Source: Nemertoderma westbladi (taxonomy: Eukaryota > Xenacoelomorpha > Nemertodermatida > Nemertodermatidae). From it: a DNA stretch of 64,000 nt. The stretch is from contig JAUCBJ010008928.1 of the NCBI GenBank assembly GCA_032718475.1, positions 120,760 through 184,759 of the forward strand, read 5' to 3'. The notes below the pieces were generated by a model. That model was not told where the DNA came from. It searched no databases and worked only from the letters and a program-made list of their open reading frames with translations. Position numbers and translations under genes: made by a program. Shown here piece by piece: positions 57,310 through 64,000 of the stretch (the stretch's first letter is position 1; each line of letters opens with the position of its first letter).

Positions 57310-60300
57310 ATGGAATCGTCTGGTGGCTGCAGTAGCGACGGTTACGGGACCGACAAACCGACCAAACACCGATCCCGAGTGTGGTCCAGAATGAACTGGT
57401 TCTCTAGACGACGAACTCTCGTCGCCTCCCAGTCTAGCAGCACAGAGACCGACGACGGGAGCCGTCGTCCCCCTACCAAATCCGTGCACGCCAGTCCCTC
57501 GAACTACAGCTCTTCCAGCGAGGCCGAATGCCTCCCTAACCCGCTAGTTGCTTACGAGCCCTGCGTGAAACCCAGCGCGGTTAAGGCTTTGTTCGCGTGG
57601 GAGGTGCCCCGATTCCGCAGGCCGTACCGTAGACAGCGATCAATGCGACGCAAACATTCCTTGTCTCCTCATAAAAATAAGTTTAGAATTCAACCAGGAA
57701 AAGTTTGTAATAATTCCTCCATAAAATCGTGCCATTGCCCTTCCTGCTGCTCTTGTAGATGTCTGAATGTTAACGAATCCAGTTCCTCTACGCTGCCTCG
57801 CCGCTGCCCGCTAGAGGCGACCGGGGTCCGAGTCGGGAAGCGAGTCGCCCCGTCGCTCAACGCATCACACCGCACGGAGCCCTTCTCTCACCCGTCTGTC
57901 GGTACCGGCAGTAAACCTGGACTCGTCCGTAGCTACAGTGAACCGTACATGGCGCATTGCACAAAATGCAGTTCGTTGTGCAATAAAAACGGTTGTGCAA
58001 TTAGGCCTAACATCAACAGTAAACTTCCATGGAATTACAGAAAGGAAGTTGATTCGTTCGAGTTCGGTTCGCCTCCCCATCCCTCCAACTTAAACCACAA
58101 CTTCCTCCACCACAATCCCTCAGCACTACCTGTACCGTCGCCCAATCTCTCCAACCCATCTATGAACCCTTCCCCTAACCCATCTAATCGCTCCCAGAAT
58201 TTCTCCCACTCCTCCCCCAAACCATCTCCACGCCCACACGGCTTCCCGCCTCTTCAGTTCAAACAACACCTCGACACCACGGTTAATCTATTCGATAATC
58301 TCTCCAACCAACAACGGAATTTCCTCCTGAAAGCCCTCCTTGACCGCTGTCGTCTACCCCAGATGCACTTCCTCTCCACCGCGATGGAGCCCATCCTACA
58401 TCTCACCTGCCCACACAACTGCCAGGACATTCTCTCCTGGCTACCCCACCACATCTCCATCTACATTCTCGGCTTCCTGGACCCGGTAAGCCTCGCTCAC
58501 GCCTCCGAAACCAACTCCACATGGCGGAATCTCGCCAACGACAACCCCTTGTGGCGACGACTTTGCTACCTCCCGCAGTGGCGTCTCTCCAGCCACAGCG
58601 AACACAAACAACTCATCAAACACATGACCAGTCGAGTTGTCCAATGGAAACGCGTGTTCGCCGAGCGTTACTCGTTGCGTAGCAACTGGTTGCACGGTCG
58701 GTGCTCGGTTCGCACGTTCGACGGACACAGTCAGGGCGTCTCCTGCGTGCAGTTCGACGACACGCGAATCGTCAGCGGGAGTAGCGATAAAACCATCAAG
58801 GTTTGGAACATTCGGACCTCGACTCCGTGGTCCGTGCTCACCTTGGCCGGACATTCCGGGACGGTTCGGTGTCTCTCCTTGGAGGGGAACCGGTTGGTGT
58901 CCGGGAGTACAGACCGGACGATAAAAGTTTGGGACCTCAGCATGCAGGGCAACTGGAGTAGCATCGCCTGCAAGGTCGGCTATTCATTCAGTGGGATATT
59001 AAGTATTTAATTACTTTAGTTGAAACAATAATATAGTAAAATACACGGGAAATAAATTTAAATATTCTCTCGACCCTTAATTTTTATTAATTATTAATTA
59101 ACATTTTATAAAATACCTCGAGAATAGTGAAAATAACTTCTACTTTATTTCCCCATGAAATAAATAATTATATCGCATTGTAATATCAATTTAACCAAAA
59201 AGTTGTGGATTTTATTTAAATTATTTGATTGTATCTTTATAATAAAAGTAAATGAATGTTACAGGTCACTATGGTGGGTCACACAGACACGGTTAGGTGT
59301 CTGCACGTGGACCAGGGCTCCGTTATATCCGGCTCCTACGACCACACGCTCAAGGTCTGGTCCATACGGACGGGCGAGTGTAAACGGACCCTGGACGGCC
59401 ATACCGGGCCGGTCCTGTGTCTACAGATACAGGGGAAGACTTTAGTGTCCGGCAGTGTCGATAAAACAATAAAGGTAATAGGTGGGAGCAATCAGCTGCG
59501 CCTCTATTTATAAATAATCGCTAATTGATATTGTTTTGTAGCATTTCTTAGGTTTTTATATCAAAGTAATTTGAGAAATAATTTCTATTCTACTTGGAAA
59601 TGTAAAATAGATAAAGTAATAAGTAAAGCAGATAAACTGATGTGATAGTAAAATAAAGTTTAGTTTATTGTTATAAAACATCGGGACACCGCTGTAACCT
59701 GTTCCTTTCCCTTATAATAAATTTATATTGGGTCTCCAGGTCTGGAACATATCCACAGGGGAGTGTCTCCGCACCTTGGAGGGCCACCGGGACGCCGTGA
59801 CCTGTCTGCAGTTCCAACGCGACTCGCCGCCACTCGCCGCGCCGCACAAACCCGTGTGGCTGAACCCCCCGTCGTATAACCCGGACACGCCGCCTCCCAG
59901 ACGGATAATATCGGGGTCCCTCGACTCCAATCTAAAGTTCTGGAACGTCGGCAGTGGGGAGTGTGTCTCTACGCTGGACTGGACGCGGTCCGAAGGTCAC
60001 ACTGGCGTCGTTAGGTGTCTGCAGGTTTGTATCGCACCTTTTTTTCACGGATAACTTCACCCCCCCCCCCCCCCCCCCCCAACTAACTACACTGAAAAAC
60101 GAAACCTGTATTATTTATTAAAAAACCACCGGTTTGCCGAAGGTATTCTCCGATTAAAATCCAGCAACTTTAATCGCCGATTCTTTCAGCAAACCGGTGG
60201 TCGAGCCAAACCGGTGGTCAAGCCAAACCGGTGGTTAAGCCAAACCGGTGGTCAAGCCAAACCGGTGTAAAGATGTAAGATACATTTTGAGTGTATCATG

Positions 60301-63300
60301 ATAGGCCCTAATATTAAAAAATATCATTTTTTACGCCCCTTAGCGGCCAGAGCCACAATTTACATTTTTGACATAAAATGTATCCCCTTTGTTTTGCTTT
60401 ATTTTCAGAAGTTGTAACCATATTTTTTTGGAATCAGCGTGGCCGATTACGTGAAAACGTTCGAGCAGAATTTTTGTTTCGTACTTTTCAAGGAAGTAAC
60501 CGCTATTTACAAAAATAATTTAAAAATAATTTTCAAAAATAATTTTCAAAAAGAAGCACAGCAAACGGTTTTCATATTTGGAATCTTGATAAAAATCTGC
60601 TCTAAAGATGAAAGAGAAGAAAAATTTGAAAGCCAGTACCCCCCCCCCCCCCCCCCCCCCCCCCCCGAACTTGTGCGACATTATCACGGTTGCCACTCAC
60701 CTGGAATGGTGAGGGAATTTCGTTTTTTCTTGAAATGTCAGGGAAACTCAGGATATATATGTCATATCACGAAATGTGTCATAAAGTGAAAATGTGTAAA
60801 AAAAATTTCCTCCCTTCGCTCGCCGTTCCATTTTCTCACATCACTAAATATAAATATAAAGTCAGAATTTTTCAAGAAGAAGAAATATAGAGAGAAGTCA
60901 TTTATATAAACTTCAGTCAGGGAACTTTTTTCAAAATGTCAGGTAAAATTGAAACTGATTTAAAGTGGCAACCCTATTTATGGTTAAGAAGGTTTCAAAT
61001 ATTAACAAACCCCATGTTTTATCGCATTAATTTATAACTTATTATCTTAAAACCGGCTCTTTATTGAATAAAACCCAGGTTTGTCAGTTAAACGGCGGGT
61101 TAATGTATAAAAAACCGCTTTTACTAACCACAAACCTACTTTCAAGGAATTTACTATAATTACAGTAATTAATAGGGATGTTGCGAATGTCATATTTTTA
61201 ACATCCACGGATGCGGATGTCTGAGGTGACATCCGCACGGATGCGGATGTCTATTAAAACATATATTTATGCCTGGCCTCCCTTTTGCCAGCATTTGCAT
61301 TCTAATAATATATTAATAAACTAACAAGAGTCTAAGGTTATAGAACAGAATGGGACATAATACAACAAACAATTCTTATATTGTTCCCGTCGAGTGTTAG
61401 TGTATACTGTATAGTGTACAACAATGTACATGTACACACACTGGTACACACAAAATCGAATTTCTAAGGTTGCTCCTCTCACAGAAACTGTCTAAATGTC
61501 TGTCTGTCTATTTGTCTGTCTGTTTATCGGTCAAAAAATAAACAAGTATTATTATTATTGTATTTTTTAATTACCATTACTATTACTATTTTTACTATTA
61601 TTACTATTCTACTATAATTACTACTAATTACCAGTAATTATTATTGAAAATTTAATTGAGTGGTTGATGGGCCTTCAGACAGGATGCTTCAACAGTGCAT
61701 GTAACATCCGCATGTCACATCCGCATGCCATGGGTGCGGATGCGAATGCGGATGCGAAAAATCATGCGGATATCCGCCACAACCCTAGTAATTAAAAACA
61801 GATTTATCCCCCAACTACCCCGTTTTTGTTACATAAATTTTGTGTTTATTATGGGGTTATTTAAACCCCCCGGGTTTGTTTGTCACTGATTAGAAAACCA
61901 TCATCATATGATTTAAAACCGGTGGTTTTTTTCCTCAGTAAAACTAGGGTTTTTTGAGTAACCAGTAACCATAGTTACCATAGTAGTTTGATAAAAAAAT
62001 TATAAAAGTTTCATATTTCCTTTAAAAGTGATTGTAATTAACCCTAATTAATGACAATACCACTCAAACTAATAGCAGAAATCGTTAATTTGAAACATTA
62101 TTCTTTGTTCCAAATTGAAAACTTATGTTATAATTTACAACCTAGGGGGGCCATTCTCACCAAAATTGGCCAAACGGGTGTCCTGAAGCCATAACTTCTG
62201 TTTATGGCGGTTCTAGAAAGTGGTTGATGGCTTCAAAGAAAGCTGCTGAAGCGTAGATTTTGTACAGTTAATTTCAGCTCCAACATACATCATGTCTTCC
62301 TGTAGCAGAACATAATATGGCCAAAAATATGGTCAAAATGGCATTTTCACATGTCCCAGGTCCAAAGTGCTAGTAGAACAAACTGTTATAAAATTCCAAC
62401 CCCAAGGTCATATCCAGTAAACCAACATAACGCTAGAAAGCTGGATAAATGGAGATTCGTTTTCAGCAGTATTTGTATACGTACAATGTAGTTGGTGTCG
62501 TACAGCTGCATTTAACATCGTGTCCGACACTTTTCAGATTTTTATGTCCGACCCTGTAATGGTGCTCATTTCATCTTAACTTTTTAAGAGCAATCCTAAA
62601 AGTAAATATTCATTTGAAAGCAAATTTTCTCAGGATGACCACGTTAAAATTTCATCGCATTTGCTTAATTTCCGTACAAGTAATCGTCTTCTAAGTAGAC
62701 CAAGGTATATGTGACAATCACTTTGTCCGGCCCCTGTAATGGTGAGATATTGCCTATTTAAAAGTGATAGAATTACTGATAAGAGTTAGTAAAAATACTG
62801 CCAGATTCGTATTTCTCAGCGCTTTCAGGGGGTGTATGAAATATGTAGGTTAGCCACACTGCAAATTATTTACAGACAATAATCAATCACTGTGTCCGGC
62901 CCTGTAATGGTGTCCGCCCCTGGTAATGTATGGCTCTAGGAGGCTCTGGGATCACGTTCACTATGTAATATATATGTTTAATATAATAAAAGTATATCTT
63001 TCACTATTCAAAATATAATTATAGGCGTGGATTATTATATATTTTCCAAGAAATGTATGCATTACAAGCCGGACAAATCATTACAGGGCGTGGACATAAT
63101 GATATATTTACAATGGATTTATATTGAAATGTTAAAGCATTACAGGCCGGACAAATCATTACTGGGCGGACTCGTTTTAAATGCCAAATAAATTTTTTCA
63201 ACGGCGCAAAAGTGTTTGACTATGGTGCCCATGAAATTCCTGACATCATGAGCTTTCAGAAAATATATGGGTTTACTATATTCTGGAGAACATTTTTTTG

Positions 63301-63651
63301 TAAAAATTTACACCCGTTTTGGCCAATTTTGGTGAGAATGGGCCAGGGTTGAAATCTCAAAAATACGGTTAGTTTTTTTCAGTGTAACTGTATTTTACCT
63401 AACGCTCTGTTTGTCTAACTAAACTAACCTAGTAATGTATCTTACAGGCGGATTCCTGGCGCATTGTGTCGGCTGCAGACGACCGCACACTGAAGCTATG
63501 GAATATCGAAACCGAGCAGCGATTGGTCACTCTGAGGGACCACACAGACGGGGTCACGTGTTTCCAGTTTAACGATTACATTCTCGTATCGGGCAGTTAC
63601 GATAAAACGGTGAAATTATGGGATTTCTCGACAAATAAATGTGATAGCTGA
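57310..63651 (+). CDS. F-box/WD40-repeat protein (SCF substrate receptor)
   Basis: Such proteins recruit substrates to SCF ubiquitin ligases: the F-box binds SKP1 and the WD40 propeller binds the target. Four predicted coding exons, all phase 0: 57310-58974, 59265-59474, 59740-60024, 63448-63651, each with GT donor and AG acceptor, giving 787 aa. ATG in context GTCATGG. Residues 1-365 are Ser/Pro/Asn-rich with two Cys clusters (CHCPSCCSCRC and CTKCSSLCNKNGC). The F-box is at about 372-420 (ILSWLPHHISIYILGFLDP, NPLWRRLC). Seven WD40 repeats fill 465-787, each with GH and (V/L/F)W(N/D/S), for example SGSSDKTIKVWN and SGSYDKTVKLWD. Seven rather than eight repeats differs from FBXW7; repeat sequence is CDC4/MET30-like, and no orthologue is assigned. 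The protein ends a few residues after the last WD40, 3 bases before a (GGGAC)n array, so truncation by the repeat is possible. Introns 1 and 3 hold transposons. Confidence 0.85.
59016..59160 (-). mobile_element. Diverged MITE in intron 1 of the F-box gene
   Basis: The reverse complement resembles 33880-33965 of the TA-flanked MITE (ACTATTCTCGAGG, then GGGTC(A/G)AGAGAATATTTAAA) and begins near an AATATAGTAAAATAC end-like motif. Copy is old; borders approximate. Confidence 0.45.
60118..60270 (+). repeat. ACCGGTGGT repeat with inverted copy, intron 3
   Basis: Five tandem copies of AGCCAAACCGGTGGTCA (about 60190-60268) are preceded by an inverted ACCACCGGTTTGCC at about 60126. Single related inverted copies occur at 61913 (AAAACCGGTGGTTTTTT). 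This may be one end of a larger inverted-repeat element covering about 60.1-61.9 kb, with the hAT element nested in it. Borders are not secure. Confidence 0.45.
60639..60666 (+). repeat. C28 homopolymer in intron 3
   Basis: Uninterrupted run of 28 C. A C21 run lies at 60060-60080 in the same intron just after exon 3. Both may be length-variable or imprecisely assembled. Confidence 0.9.
61173..61787. mobile_element. hAT-type MITE with perfect 8-bp TSD, intron 3
   Basis: Element of 615 bp starting TAGGGATGTTGCG and ending CCACAACCCTA, flanked by identical GTAATTAA at 61165-61172 and 61788-61795. An 8-bp duplication and TAGGG-type ends are those of hAT transposons. Subterminal regions carry repeated GGATGCGGATG/CATCCGCATC words in both orientations (61200-61250 and 61700-61770), as in hAT ends that bind transposase. 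No coding frame. Confidence 0.8.
62138..63351. mobile_element. 1.2-kb inverted-repeat element in intron 3
   Basis: The ends are about 35-42 bp inverted repeats sharing CCATTCTCACCAAAATTGGC and ACGGGTGT. The interior holds repeated GTCCGGCCCTGTAATGGTG words (about 62525, 62725, 62895) and their inverted forms (63085, 63145). No transposase frame. A deleted relative is at 33358-33502. The target duplication was not resolved, so the superfamily is left open. Confidence 0.6.
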
Positions 63652-63653
63652 TC

Positions 63654-63962
63654 GGGACGGGACGGGACGGGACGGGACGGGACGGGACGGGACGGGACGG
63701 GACGGGACGGGACGGGACGGGACGGGACGGGACGGGACGGGACGGGACGGGACGGGACGGGACGGGACGGGACGGGACGGGACGGGACGGGACGGGACGG
63801 GACGGGACGGGACGGGACGGGACGGGACGGGACGGGACGGGACGGGACGGGACGGGACGGGACGGGACGGGACGGGACGGGACGGGACGGGACGGGACGG
63901 GACGGGACGGGGACGGGACGGGACGGAACGGGACGGGACGGGACGGGGGGGGGGGGGGGGGG
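63654..63962 (+). repeat. (GGGAC)n array, about 58 units, then G18
   Basis: Almost perfect pentanucleotide repeat starting 3 bases after the TGA of the F-box gene and ending in a G-run at 63945-63962. GGGACGGGACGGGACGGGAC fits the canonical quadruplex pattern, so the array could hold about 14 consecutive quadruplexes on the plus strand. The Arg-Pro-Val-Pro-Ser frame on the minus strand is an artefact. Confidence 0.95.
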
Positions 63963-64000
63963 ACTACATTAAACAAGGTTCACAGAATCACATGTTGCAG

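Noticed and set aside
63569-63976. 135-codon Arg-Pro-Val-Pro-Ser frame on the minus strand
   Set aside because: It is the translation of the (GGGAC)n array and overlaps the last F-box exon antisense.

Overview
The window is nuclear DNA from an animal. Genes have GT-AG introns, a TGACGTCA element sits upstream of one frame, and retroelements, short inverted-repeat transposons and minisatellites fill most of the space. The palindromes TAGGCCTA and ACCGGT recur, as in several invertebrate deuterostome genomes. A fibrinogen-domain gene and a membrane beta/gamma-crystallin-like gene fit that setting. I lean towards an invertebrate deuterostome but cannot name the taxon.

Layout. 0.4-2.1 kb: intact unrecognised 569-codon frame (-). 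2.7-3.0 kb: small CCGG-flanked inverted-repeat element. 3.9-6.4 kb: broken gene with a DEDD exonuclease-like stretch and zinc knuckles. 7.7-10.05 kb: broken BEL/Pao gag whose N-terminal part holds a Z-alpha-like winged helix. 11.7-15.4 kb: second BEL/Pao element (gag end, protease, RT, RNase H) ending before an integrase. 16.0-17.6 kb: broken unrecognised gene. 17.66-26.06 kb: two 1.85-kb near-identical inverted arms around an intact 1141-codon BEL/Pao gag (-). 26-30 kb: minisatellites, palindromes and a CACGTG repeat array. 30.5-31.8 kb: three-KH hnRNP K-like gene. 33-38.7 kb: inverted-repeat elements, including a 1.1-kb element with a perfect 10-bp target duplication. 39.1-40.5 kb: single-pass membrane protein with crystallin-like motifs (-). 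41.9-49.1 kb: non-LTR and other RT relics and a 0.8-kb minisatellite. 49.2-49.7 kb: 22-bp minisatellite. 51.1-54.0 kb: secreted fibrinogen-domain protein, two predicted exons (-). 55.0-56.7 kb: LINE relic. 57.3-63.65 kb: four-exon F-box/WD40 gene whose third intron is packed with transposons and whose stop codon abuts a 290-bp (GGGAC)n array.

Four cellular genes are supported: hnRNP K-like, crystallin-like, fibrinogen-like and F-box/WD40. They look unrelated in function and share no regulation that can be seen. Everything else is best read as mobile DNA at several stages of decay. All calls are from reading the sequence; no database was searched.
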